A stretch of DNA of 64,000 nt from Protonemura montana (Eukaryota > Arthropoda > Insecta > Plecoptera > Nemouridae). Where the stretch lies: positions 1,058,001 through 1,122,000 of the forward strand of contig OX387609.1 of NCBI GenBank assembly GCA_947568835.1, read 5' to 3'. Shown in pieces: positions 36,155 through 47,690 of this stretch. The position numbers and the translations under genes were made by a program. The first letter of the stretch is position 1, and each line of letters opens with the position of its first letter. The notes beneath the pieces are model-generated. The model did no database searches. It saw only the letters and a list, made by a program, of their open reading frames with translations, and was not told the origin of the DNA.

Positions 36155-36710
36155 TAGCCTACTCCTGTCGAAGACCAAGGGGACCACCGGCTTAACATCC
36201 CTTCCGAAGAACGGTACAACGCGAACAACAGGATTCCTCCACAAATCCATGCTGTCAAGAGGTTGATAAGCAAGGCGAGTGAAGTTGCTGTACTAACTTT
36301 CATCCCTCCAACCTCTCTCCCGAACAGAACTGGTCTTGTGTATGATGGTCACCCATCCAATACCTGACTCAGCGCAGTGTTGCTTAACTTTCATCCCCCC
36401 AACCTCTCTCCCGAACAGAACTGGTCATGTATATGATGGTCACCCATTCAATACCTGACCCAGCGCAGTGTTGCTTAACTTTCATCCCTCCAACCTCTCT
36501 CCCGAACAGAACTGGTCATGTGTATGATGGTCACCCATCCAATACCTGACCCAGCGCAGTGTTGCTTAACTTTCATCCCTCCAATCTCTCTCCCGAACAG
36601 AACTGGTCATGTGTATGATGGTCACCCATCCAATACGTGACCCAGCGCAGTGTTGCTTAACTTCGGTGATGTCACGGGGACCGGTGTTTCTAACACAACA
36701 AACTGTTCGG
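36155..36710 (-). mobile_element. 5S-derived SINE, copy I (4 head units, 3'-truncated body)
   Basis: Minus strand: head ccgaacagtttgttgtg, accggtccccgtgacatcac, four 91-bp units, then the body up to tcgacaggagtaggcta. The tail is missing. Confidence 0.92.
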
Positions 36711-38730
36711 TGTTATTGATACGAATAGCTCAGTGAATACAACAGAGACCACACAAACACAAACACAAACACAAACACAAACACAAACACAAACACACCC
36801 CCAAGCCTGCCAAACGCACTTTACATCCCATTGGTCTGTCACCACAATCTAATAGACTGAAATTAACATTAACCTTGCCACAAACATTACAAGGTAGACC
36901 CTGCAATTCAAGTGCATCGAGAGCGTCACATCGGTGATGCTAATTCGGGCCTAATAGCATGCTAATTCGGGCATAATTCGGGCCATCCACATAACATCGA
37001 CCGATTACCGAGTTATGTGGTTCAATCAAAGATGGCGTAGTCTGCTGTGTATTCAGTCGAGGTCATTGTATTGTCAACTATGACCGATAGCAGGTTTATG
37101 TATTGTAAGAGCTTCATTACAGGGACATGCCATGTTATTGTTGGGTCGGCTATTGTTTGACCTGCGTTGGGTTTGATGGGATGATATATTGGGGCTGGAA
37201 TTTGGTTCATGAGGAGGAAACTTTCCTATAAGAAGTCTGGACAATGGGGTTTCTGCTGAAATCGAAATTAAACCCTGGATAAAGCAACTAGTTTGATAGT
37301 TAATACTTTACTTGGTATTGAAAAGACATTTTAAAAACTAGTGCTTCTACTAACTGATCGGGTGTGGATATGGAAATGGAGGTCATCGATGCATGATTTG
37401 AATTTGGTTGCCGAACGTTGCTGCGCTCCACGGTTTGAAAGTTGAACCGTTGAAAAAAGAAATGTTTTGTTTGAACGGACGGTTTGCCACGTGGTCCAAC
37501 TTATTTACTTGTCAAATTAGCAGACATTTCACTTGTTTTGTCCCCCGTTTTGTTTGCCTTCAGCCTGACGACGTCCGCGCATCGTAGCGATCTTTGTTTG
37601 TAATTTTCAAACATGTTTTGTTTTCTTTTGGAATTAATTAAACCGCACGTGAAACATTTGAATGTTGCTAAATAATTAGTGAAAGTATTCCATCATCTGT
37701 CAGACGTTATTTTACATTGACTCGTGGTATTATTACTGAATTTATCTTTAGTTTTGTGTGAAACGAAATAATTTGAGTCAGTGTAAAATTGGAGCTCATA
37801 CGAATGTAGATTTCTGGAAATATTCATGGGAAGTTAAGAACAATCTTCTTTATATTCTTGCTCGGTTTGTTGTGGTCTACATCTTGATATATTATCTGTC
37901 AAATCAGAAGACGTCATCCATCATAGAACCAAAGGGAAAATGAGAGTCCAGAAAATATTAAAATTTTCTTCGGAAAAAACCACCGAGAATAACGTCACAA
38001 AGGAAAAAAGAAAACAGCTTCATGTCACGTGATACGCCAGCAATATGTCACAGAATCGAACACCAATTACCGTAATTGCGCCCAGAAACGAGTCGGTACA
38101 TTCTATGTCATGACGTCACAGACTGTACGGGGTTTTGTGCAGACGACAACAATGATTAAAATACAAAAAACAACAATCGATGAACCTTTACATAATAACA
38201 CTCGGTATATTTGGCCAGCTCGTGGGACAATGCACTCGAAGTGGAACAAAAGGACGATGACAAAAGTGAAACTACATGCGATTCGCTGTCCGGGAAATTA
38301 TTCACAATGAGGTGAAAAGCTGCCGAGGGATTTTCCAGTTCAATTTCCACCTCGCAATAAATTGACGCTGGCGACGGACATTTTTTTTGCGGCTTAGGCC
38401 ACAATTAAAACAAAATCTCGTGTTCTAATGGAGGTTGAAAGGTTACCCGCCAGGGGGTGGGTATTCTCTAATTTCACTGCATGTTCATTTCGAAACAGCC
38501 GCAGGCCGAGTTGGAAAAAAGTTTCCACGGCGATGATAAACTCCACAAAGCTGTGTTCAGAACCAAATGAATATCACATATAAAAAGTCAGTGAGAACAA
38601 AACTTGTAACTGTCGGTTAAAAATGTTTTAACGAGTTGTTAAAATTAATCTGGGACGCATCGTCAGTTCAAAACTACAAATTTGTGAAAATACTGGTTAC
38701 TAATTGAATTGATTTATTGTTTTTATCAAT
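36711..38730. other. No gene; (CAAACA)n tract
   Basis: 36750-36796 is a (caaaca)n microsatellite. A short repeat (gctaattcgggc, twice) lies at 36938-36972. The frames 37022-37210, 37758-37943 and 38029-38404 have no domain, no splice context and conflicting strands. Confidence 0.55.
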
Positions 38731-38842
38731 TTTATGTGGCACTGGTCTAATGGCGTCGGTGAATGAGTGGATGATGATGAACCTAACCTAGTTTAGAAGG
38801 GAGGAGGGGAAACCCGGTGCCGGCACGTAGCCTACTTCTTCC
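38731..38842 (-). repeat. 5S-SINE body fragment, copy J
   Basis: ggcactggtctaatggcgtc, ggtgaatgagtggatgatga, cccggtgccggcacgtagcc match the body; both ends are truncated. Confidence 0.88.
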
Positions 38843-39486
38843 TTATTTAACTCTTGGTTTGATGGAAGAAGCTCAATGAATTCTTGGCCGTGAATTTAAT
38901 GTAAATATTTACGTTGATACAAAAAAGAACTGACAGTCAGCGCCTCTAGCGGTGAATAAAAAGACTTATAAAACAAAGAAAGAAATTATTGTTTTCTGAA
39001 AGAGTTTTCTCCGAGTGGCGCTTTCCTTTAAAACGCAGCTGAAATCCAATTCAATTGCCGCGATTGATTTCTTCAGCAAAGCAATGAAAACTAAGCGACA
39101 CTACGCAACGACCCGTCAAATGGTTTTCATATAAAATGAATTTCCCAGACATTTTCCGTCGTGAAAACTCGACTCTAGCGCCGCGATAATATCGTTCGGT
39201 GCTAACGCAATAAAACATTATCGCGTGTCGTTTGATTGCCGTACAATCCAACGATCGGATTGGATAATTGGTCGCCGTAACAAGATTATGACGTCTACTG
39301 AAAGAACGTGAACAGGTTTCAAGTCTAGACTACATTTCATCTTAAGAACAATTTCACTAACTGTCAAGAACCTCAACATTTAGACCAAACTTACAAACTT
39401 ACAACCTTGGGGTTCTATAAAAAGAATTCAGACAGATTTGCCTTTTGACTTCACAATAACAGACTGGTAGGTACCACTTAGAGAAA
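38843..39486. other. No gene seen
   Basis: AT-rich; the minus frame 39051-39251 shows no motif. No repeat family recognised. Confidence 0.5.
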
Positions 39487-40108
39487 ATGATTTCTCCACA
39501 AATCCATGCTGTCGAGAGGTTGATAAGCAAGGCGAGTGAAGTTGCTGTACTAACTTTCATCCCTCCAACCTCTCTCCCGAACAGAACTGGTCATGTGTAT
39601 GATGGTCACCCATCCAATACCTGACTCAGCGCAGTGTTGTTTAACTTTCATCCCTCCAACCTCTCAACCGAACAGAACTGGTCCTGTGTATGATGGTCAC
39701 CCATCCAATACCTGACTCAGCGCAGTGTTGTTTAACTTTCATCCCTCCAACCTCTCTCCCAAACAGAACTGGTCATGTGTATGATGGTCAACCATCCAGT
39801 ACCTGACTCAGCGCAGTGTTGCTTAACTTTCATCCCTCCAACCTCTCTCCCGAACAGAACTGGTCATGTGTATGATGGTCACTCATCCAATACCTGACTC
39901 AGTGCAGTGTTGCTTAACTTTCATCCCTCCAGCCTCTCTCCCGAACAGAACTGGTCATGTATATGATGGTCACCCATCCAATACCTGACTCAGCGCAGTG
40001 TTGCTTAACTTTCATCCCTCCAACCTCTCTCCCGAACAGAACTGGTCATGTGTATGATGGTCACCCATCCAATACCTGACCCAGCGCAGTGTTGCTTAAC
40101 TCCGGTTA
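39487..40108 (-). mobile_element. 5S-derived SINE, copy K (6 head units, short body)
   Basis: Minus strand: a diverged head near 40110, six 91-bp units, then about 70 bp of body ending at acagcatggatttgtggaga. Several units show cctgactcagcg or gtgttgtttaac, variants rare at other loci. Confidence 0.92.
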
Positions 40109-41408
40109 TAGCATGAAAACCCGTTTGTTAAAACCCTACAAACCGATATAATCAACTAAATCTGTGAAAGTAACTTCTACTGCCAGGTTCTTGGTCGACA
40201 TTGAGACGAGCCAATATGGCCGTCTTGACCATCAGGATCATGATACTCTCTTAGCACGCTTAATAACCTTATAACAAGTATTGTTCAGCATCATGTCATT
40301 CTCAACATGAAATGTAGCATAGGTGACTTTGATGTCGAACTCGTCCCTCGGAAATGAGTCGTCGTATCAGAGTTTTGGCAAACGGAGATTGCTCTCGACG
40401 CAATGCGCTGTCCTCAGGGGGTGGAAGGGGTGGGGTAGGGGGTGTAGGGGGGGATGGAAGGGTGGAGGTCACATTGGGGATGTTAATTAACTCAAAAGCG
40501 AGGAATGCAATTACAGATCCAGGTATATGAACTTTGCAGATGAGATATTCGAGATCTATCTTTGATTGGAAATCGTCAAATAGCCACGAAATGCTTCAAT
40601 TACATATCTCTTTGATAGAAATGATTATATTATCTAAAATACATATCGTCTTAAATAGGTAAAGTCGTATTTAAATGCTCTCTTTGTATATGTTTTCACT
40701 TACTTAGTAGTAATTTAATATTTACTAATTATTTAAGTTCACATTTTTAAGTGTAGGTACTGTTGATTTCAACTGCTCTTACCGATTAAGTTACCATAAA
40801 CATAAATAATTATCTTCTGACAATCTATCCCTCCAACCACAAAATTGATAGCAACGCCCATAGCATAATTAATATAAAAATCAACATATTTGATAATTTA
40901 GTCCATAACTTGTATGATAATAATAAAATCGAATTCATTTTGAAGCATAAAAATATTGCAATTATGCTATAAAAATCCGTAAAAAAAATCATAACAAATT
41001 ATCCGCTACTTTCTCCGATTTACAAGAATCCCACCTAAATCCACAGCACTTCCTTATTACCATATGACGCAAGGTAAGATAGGTACGCACTAGAGAGAGA
41101 CACGCGTTAGTAAGAGAGAGACAGAAGTCAATGCAGCTGTGCAAGGTCTTGAACTAAGCCAAGATCGATGGGTAAAACATCGCCGACCAGCGATGTGTCA
41201 TAATTTTCTTAATCAAATAAACTGTTCTGACAGGTGACTTGATTTATTCCCTGACGCAACTCTGCGATGTGTGGAGGGGAAGGGAGGGGGGGGGGGAGGG
41301 CGGCGTTGTGTGGTTAAAAATGCGATCGTTGCTTTCAAGCTTGGCTGCGAGTCGTTCAGTCCAGAGCCACGATTTCAAGAATCTTAGAAGAACACAGCTC
41401 GTGTCTTA
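40109..41408. other. No gene; G-rich stretches
   Basis: G-rich, C-poor stretches lie at 40418-40465 and 41268-41302. The rest is strongly AT-rich. The frame 41239-41481 runs into the SINE head and is rejected. Confidence 0.55.
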
Positions 41409-41939
41409 TGAAGAAACACCGGTCCTCGTGAGATCACCGAAGTTAAGCAACACTGCGCTGAGTCAGGTATTAGATGGGTGACCATCATACACATGACCAG
41501 TTCTGTTCGGGAGAGAGGTTGGAGGGATGAAAGTTAAGCAACACTGCGCTGAGTCAGGTATTGGATGGGTGACCATCATACACATGACCAGTTCTGTTCG
41601 GGAGAGAGGTTGGAGGGATGAAAGTTAAGCAACACTGCGCTGAGTCAGGTATTGGATGGGTGACCATCATACACATTACCAGTTCTGTTCGGGAGAGAGG
41701 TTGGAGGGATGAAAGTTAAGCAACACTGCGCTGAGTCAGGTATTGGATAGGTGATAATCATACACATGACCTGTTCTGTTCGGGAGATAGGTTGGAGAGA
41801 TGAAAGTTAAGCAACACTGCGCTGGGTCACGTATTGGATGGGTGACCATCATACACATGACCAGTTCTGTTCGGGAGAGAGGTTGGAGGGATTAAAGTTA
41901 AGCAACACTGCGCTGAGTTAGGTATTGGATGGATGACCA
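41409..41939 (+). mobile_element. 5S-derived SINE, copy L1 (6 head units, no body)
   Basis: Starts aaacaccggtcctcgtgaga, lacking the first bases of the head, and runs through six 91-bp units. It breaks at ggatggatgacca, where a second head begins. Confidence 0.9.
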
Positions 41940-42030
41940 CCAAACGGTATGGCGTGTTGGAAACACCGGTCCTCCAGAGATCACCGAAGTTAAGCAACAC
42001 TGAGCTGGGTCAGGTATTGGATCCGACCCT
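41940..42030 (+). mobile_element. Second 5S-SINE head, copy L2
   Basis: ccaaacggtatggcgtgttg, aaacaccggtcctcc, gatcaccgaagttaagcaac, tattggatc. This is the 5S head in near-complete form, stopping inside box C and followed 19 bp later by a tRNA-Lys-like unit. Confidence 0.85.
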
Positions 42031-42049
42031 GCGAAGCTACAACATGTGT

Positions 42050-42126
42050 GCCCGGATAGCTCAGTTGGTAGACCAACAGACCGGCAATTGTGAGGTCCCA
42101 GGTTCGTCTCCCAGTTCGGTTGCACA
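42050..42126 (+). repeat. tRNA-Lys-like retroposed unit
   Basis: gcccggatagctcagttggt then a broken anticodon arm and box B ggttcgtctcc. It is the second copy of the family seen at 2649-2725 (minus). Confidence 0.75.
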
Positions 42127-42189
42127 TAATTCCAGTCGAGCTTTTTTTACCAATTTTATCGAAGTTTCAACTTAGTATTATATTAACCA

Positions 42190-42396
42190 TGCTTTGTGGT
42201 TTTTATAAAAACTATTTGATCTGCGTTTTGAATGCTAATTTAAGAATCCTTCATAAAGTAACAGGTACAAGTTACGAAACGTTGGGAAATTTAGTTGTTC
42301 TTCACTTAGCATTCAAAACCCATTTCAAATAGTTTTTGTTAAAACTAGTGCTAAGTTTACATCAAGTAGTCATGAGTTTAAAAACCAGTACAGATA
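42190..42396 (-). repeat. Fold-back element (copy 3)
   Basis: A short left arm (ataaaaactatttgatctgc, gttttgaatgctaat) and a complete right arm (aaagtaacaggtacaagtta, cgaaacgttgggaaatttag, tagtttttgttaaaactagt). The right arm dominates. Confidence 0.8.
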
Positions 42397-43170
42397 ATGT
42401 TTTGTGATTTCCGTATTTTCTAATCACGATGCAGTGTAAAGAAAAGACCAACGCGGTGATGAAAATCAATTTAATTTTGATACGTTTTTCATTAGCGCGT
42501 TGTGCAATGTGTAATTACACAACTTAAATCATTACAGCACTCTGTAATATCGACCGAACATTTTACTCGAAGAGGTTGTCGAATCGTAAAACAGTCTTCC
42601 CGCATTTCCCTGTAATTCGATTTAGTTTAAATTTATTTTCGCATCTTTTAATCTACAAACATAAAGTCTGCATTGCGCTGAATTGAATCTGAACCAAACA
42701 GACTTCGATAAGACAATTTAAACCTGTGAACCAGTTACGAGAAAAGCCTACAAAAGACTGAAATCGGGCAACGAACCGAATACCGTTTAGCGGCGCTTGT
42801 GTTTCTATCTTCGTTGACAAAAGACCGTCACTATGTCTCTTGACTGGAGTGACGTTTGAAGGCAAACATGAAAAAACATACGACGTTGACAAAGTAAATC
42901 GACCGACCGAAATGCCAGTCGCTCTAACTTGATGAGCAAACCTTATCTAAACATTCAATCTGTGGGGCAAAGCTTTGTTTTGTTGCCATGGGTCGCTGGT
43001 TCGATTCCTGCGCTTCTCCTGCAAACGTTTCATGTCAGATTTCTTCCGGTTTTCAATCGGGTATGCGATGCATTTTACGTGACATGGCAGCTTTTAGTGA
43101 GGTTATTGTGCATCGCAAACATTGCTTGGTACATGATGATATCTTGAAGTACACATTTGCAAATGCTCGA
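42397..43170. other. No gene; isolated box-B-like site
   Basis: ctggttcgattcctgcg at about 42997 resembles a tRNA T arm, but no cloverleaf could be built around it. Short frames on both strands overlap without domain support. Confidence 0.5.
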
Positions 43171-43181
43171 ATAACATACAC

Positions 43182-43260
43182 ACATTCACCGACGCCATTA
43201 GACCAGTGCCGCATGGCCAGATGTCAAAACAGTGCGTCGTTAAACACCATAAATAAATAA
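43182..43260 (+). mobile_element. 5'-truncated 5S-SINE, copy M (tail only, TSD)
   Basis: Starts in the distal body (cacattcaccgacgccatta) and ends agtgcgtcgttaaacaccat with (aaat)n. The direct repeat ataacatacac at 43171-43181 and 43261-43271 flanks it, so this is a genuine 5'-truncated insertion and not decay of a longer copy. Confidence 0.92.
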
Positions 43261-43271
43261 ATAACATACAC

Positions 43272-43573
43272 GCATCGAATGGTGTGGCAAAATTATGTAC
43301 TTCTTTCAAGATTTAGAGAAACTTGGAAATATATCAATTGGTTTTATATATTTGACGTCCAAGTGACATATCAAAGCTCTTTGTTCAGAGAGAAAACTAG
43401 ATTTTCCGGCCGAAAAAACACTAAAAATCATCTCCTTTGATGTCGGACATTTTCCATTTGGTCTTTAAAGCATTTTCCGCCCCTTTTTCGCATTTTTCGT
43501 TTAGTTTTTCGACCTATTATGAACAATTTTCTATCAAGGTGATAAAATTTTGGAAATTATTTTGCAATTTTTT
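43272..43573. other. No gene seen
   Basis: T-rich sequence (43440-43575) directly precedes the tRNA-Ala-like array. No exon-like segment. Confidence 0.5.
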
Positions 43574-44617
43574 TGTAGCGAGAGCGCCATGTCTGCCTTG
43601 CATTCGGGAGGTCCCACGTTCGATCCTGGTGGCCGGCTATCCTGGTAGTGAGAGCGCCATGTCTGCCTTGCATTCGGGAGGTCCCATGTTCGATCCTGGT
43701 GGCCGGCTATCCTGGTAGTGAGAGTGCCATGTCTGCCTTGCATTCGGGAGGTCCCAGGTTCGATCCTGGTGGCCGGCTATCCAGGTAGTGAGAGCGCCAT
43801 GTCTGCCTTGCGTTGAAGAGGTCCCAGGTTCGATCCTGGTGGCCGGCTATCCTGGTAGTGAGAGCGCCATGTCTGCCTTGCATTCGAGAGGTCCCAGGTT
43901 CGATCCTGGTGGCCGGCTATCCTGGCAGTGAGAGCGCCATGTCTGCCTTGCATTCTAGAGATCCCAGGTTCGATCCTGGTGGTTGGCTATCCTGGTAGTG
44001 AGAGCGCCATGTCTGCCTTGCATTCGAGAGGTCCCAGGTTTGATCCTGGTGGTCGGCTATCCTGGTAGTAAGAGCGCCATGTCTGCCTTGCATTCGGGAG
44101 ATCCCAGGTTTGATCCTGGTGGTCGGCTATCCTGGTAGTGAGAGCGCCATGTCTGCCTTGCATTCGGGAGATCCCAGGTTTGATCCTGGTGGTTGGCTAT
44201 CCTGGTAGTAAGAGCGCCATGTCTGCCTTGCATTCGGGAGATCCCAGGTTTGATCCTGGTGGTCGGCTATCCTGGTAGTGAGAGCGCCATGTCTGCCTTG
44301 CATTCGGGAGATCCCAGGTTCGATCCTGGTGGCCAGCTATCCTGGTAGCAAGAGCGCCATGTCTGCCTTGCATTCGGGAGATCCCAGGTTCGATCCTGGT
44401 GGTCGGCTATCCTGGTAGTGAGAGCGCCATGTCTGCCTTGCATTCGGGAGGTCCCAGGTTTGATCCTGGTGGTCGGCTATCCTGGTAGTGAGAGCGCCAT
44501 GTCTGCCTTGCATTCGGGAGATCCCAGGTTCGATCCTGGTGGTCGGCTATCCTGGTAGTGAGAGCGCCATGTCTGCCTTGCATTCGGGAGGTCCCAGGTT
44601 AGATCCTAATTCCCATT
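43574..44617 (+). repeat. 70-bp tRNA-Ala-like tandem array, 15 copies
   Basis: The unit agagcgccatgtctgccttg, cattcgggaggtcccaggtt, cgatcctggtggccggctat, cctggtagtg starts at 43581 and repeats every 70 bp to 44561. It holds box B (ggttcgatcct) and a loop cttgcat in the anticodon place, as in tRNA-Ala(TGC). The D stem does not pair, so I call it tRNA-derived rather than functional. The palindrome gccggc sits where the 3' acceptor strand of one unit and the 5' strand of the next would be. Confidence 0.93.
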
Positions 44618-47514
44618 TCCCAAGACTGTTCCTAGAGATAGCGATCAGTTTGAACTCGAAGATGGTTTTCCTGTAGAGAATTAATCCACTTGACACTGCA
44701 CCAACCGAATTGGAAACCTAGCAGAGCACTAACCCGATCTTACCCCGACGCTGAATTTGAGTTCAAGCTTTCGAATAACTCATTACAACAACATGGGGTG
44801 CCGAATTTAATTGCGATTGGCATTGCTCGAGTTTAGCGATGTCGTGTTCCATTCATTGTAAATAAGTGGATTGGTATATATCGTCGCCCACTGAAACTAA
44901 GTCAACAGGGGCTCGAACCTGGTACCTTTATGCCGGAAACATTGCTTGTCACATTTTGAAACAGGGCGTAAGTCACCTCGTCACGGTCAAACGGAGTGTT
45001 TAACATTGACAGGCCGTTAATATGTTGTACGGTATGTTTTAACGAGTTGTTAAGTGTGGAATGCACTATTAGTTGTAAATAAGCCAGAGTCGCTTGAACT
45101 TTTAGGTGCCGCTCGCAGCCCAGTGATTTATTTGTGAAAAACACTGGCTTAGGGTAAACGTAACGTAGGTATATGAAGACAGAGAGAGAGGGGGGGAACT
45201 AAATCGATTATATTTGTGTGTCATAAATCAAGTTTTGAAATATGTAGCATCGATCGACTATCAAATGACCATCGCTTATATTTACATTTTTCAAGCTGGT
45301 TACAAAATAAATCGACACAATTATTATGACAAAGGCTAAATGGGACGTGCGCTAAAGGTTGATGTTGGCTAATTTTGAAACGTAGCACCAATCATGATTT
45401 TCAAAAGGCAAAAAGTTTTGCTACTTCTCAATCCACTGATTTTTTGAAAATTTAAAACTAAAGCATTTTTAAGTTTTTTTTTCGTTTTTTAAATCGCGAG
45501 CATCTGAGTTTAACCCTAACCCAGTGATGAACATAGAAGATTTAACTTGATAACTTTTCTCAACAAAGCTTGGTCATCTCACCCCATTATGCACTAAATA
45601 CTTTACCCAATGACTACACGCAGGCGCATTCACGACCTCGATTAACTCAAGTTTATTTGGCAAAATATTGAGTCAGTGTCAAGGTGTCATTCTCAAGCCC
45701 AGTTTGTCAGTGAAAATCAGCCTGCATTGTCCACTGTTTTATACAGTAGGGCATCGAACAAGCTTGTATAACGTGCGTAACGTGCGTAACGTGCGTAACA
45801 TGCGTATAACCGCAGAGGTCGATGATTATGCGTGTTTGAGATAAGAGTAATTAGATACTGACAAAGTACGAGCTATTGTTTCCTTGTCGCACTTGCTCAG
45901 TGGTAGTCTTCTCATTCAAATGTTGCTATTCATGTCCAAGCTTCTTGCGAGCAAAGCGTTTCATTGGTATTAAGTAATATTTAAAGGAAATCCTAATCGT
46001 ACCTAAGATCTGTGTGTGGTTTTAATGTAATTATCTTGCGGTTTGACTTAAATTCTTTCAATGTTTTCATAGCGAATGGCTGAACAAATGTGTTGAAGTT
46101 TTGTTTTAATAAAAGCGATAGCTGGACATTGATTACGTGCAAACACCACAACTGTTTATCTACGTTCAGGTGTTCAACCGTGAAACCTGGCATCGATTTA
46201 CAATTAATCATTGTTCAAGATTTATGAGGTGTTCATAAGTTATGTTGTGAAGATTTTTTTTTCATGATATTATCTTAACACTGAAACGAGGCCAAAAAGG
46301 CGAGTAAAGTGGATTAAAAACCCACTTTTATCCAGTTTAATTTGATTTAAATTCTGCATTTTCAATAAGCGTTTGTTTTCAATGAGTTTTAAGACATCTG
46401 AAGTAATTATCTCAATACAGTTCAGATAATAAAACGTTTGACAGCTCGTGGATCTCTAAGATCTTGAGTGAATGCAGTTCAAACTAGCAATTAGCATATG
46501 GCGTAAATATCACCATTTCCATGACTCGATATCATTGTCCCCATAGCGGCATAGCTGACCAAAAGAGAACTAAACGTTAAACCATTACTCATCAATAGCC
46601 AGATGCCCGAAATGTGTCAAATATCCACACCGGCGACCACGCGGCCGTGTCTGGCCGGCGTTAATACCACACTAATTCGAGTGCGATAGATATTTTAATA
46701 TGCACGGATCGATAAAATGCAAATAAAGACTTCATATACAGTGCAAGCCCTGAAGGCACAATTCTCCCGTCCGACCAGCAGTCACCCTTTCAACAACACA
46801 GACACGTAATGTGCTAAGCGTGCACTACGCCATACCGATTGCAGCAAATACCAAATAGGGCTCGATGTTGCGATTTGCAACAGGTAATTTCAATGCTTGC
46901 GGGCATACGTAGGTACTTAGTGGGTATGTGTGTTACTCTGTTGCTAATTGACGATAGATTTGTGCTAAATGATCAGCTTGGGTTACGTTATAATATCAAA
47001 AACAACTGCACGGGCATGAGAAGACATTCTAGGTGTGTTTGCAATAGGAATTTCAATCATATGTGATTTTAGTTTCGTTTATTGGCTCTTTACCACTGAC
47101 CTTATTTCAGCATTTATTTTATTAAACCTAGGTATATATTGGTAGACATGCTGGGTCACTTCATGTAGTGGATGAAATCTAATACAATTTATTGTTTCTG
47201 TCAAGTGAGTCGTGGTAAAAGATGATACGGCCGATTTCACACTGGCCGTGAATTTATTTTGAAGCGCACATAATAATTAAATTACAGTCAACTGTCTGGC
47301 AAAACAAGCCAATGATCAAGTTTCATTTAATCTCCCTGTTAACTTGTCGTTATTTTAGTATACTGCAAGGTCTAAGTGCACAAGATCGTCGGCATGTTGA
47401 TTTACTGGGCATTTAAATGGTTACAATTAGGTCACTTATTATCGTGTGTAGCCTATTTAATTAACGAACAAGTCTGTACGAGATTACGTTTAGTGGTCAG
47501 CTACTTACGGTTCA
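44618..47514. other. No gene; tRNA-like 3' half and a small tandem
   Basis: 44905-44935 on the minus strand carries ggtaccaggttcgagcccct, a box B with no cloverleaf. 45772-45806 has four units of gtaacgtgcgtaac type (10 bp). The frames 45993-46211 and 46839-47066 have no domain. Confidence 0.5.
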
Positions 47515-47690
47515 CGTGTCGCGGCCGAATTTATCCCGGGCGCCGAGTGGAATGTAACTCGGAAGCTGACACGATGATCAAACTTTTCACACAACCACTA
47601 GATTTGAAAGCTTGGAGCCAACTGAGCCGTTGAGTTCGCGCGGCGACGCGAGCGCGCTCCACTGGCGGCTGAATGAACTACGGTCGATTT
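47515..47690. promoter_or_regulatory. CpG-rich stretch, possible promoter
   Basis: Contains gtcgcggccgaatttatccc, gggcgccgagtgg and cgcgcggcgacgcgagcgcg in an otherwise AT-rich neighbourhood. The overlapping frame 47376-47633 has no motif. No gene could be attached to it. Confidence 0.25.

Noticed and set aside
43574-44617. Cluster of functional tRNA-Ala genes
   Set aside because: The D stem does not form, acceptor strands overlap between units and no T-run terminator separates them.
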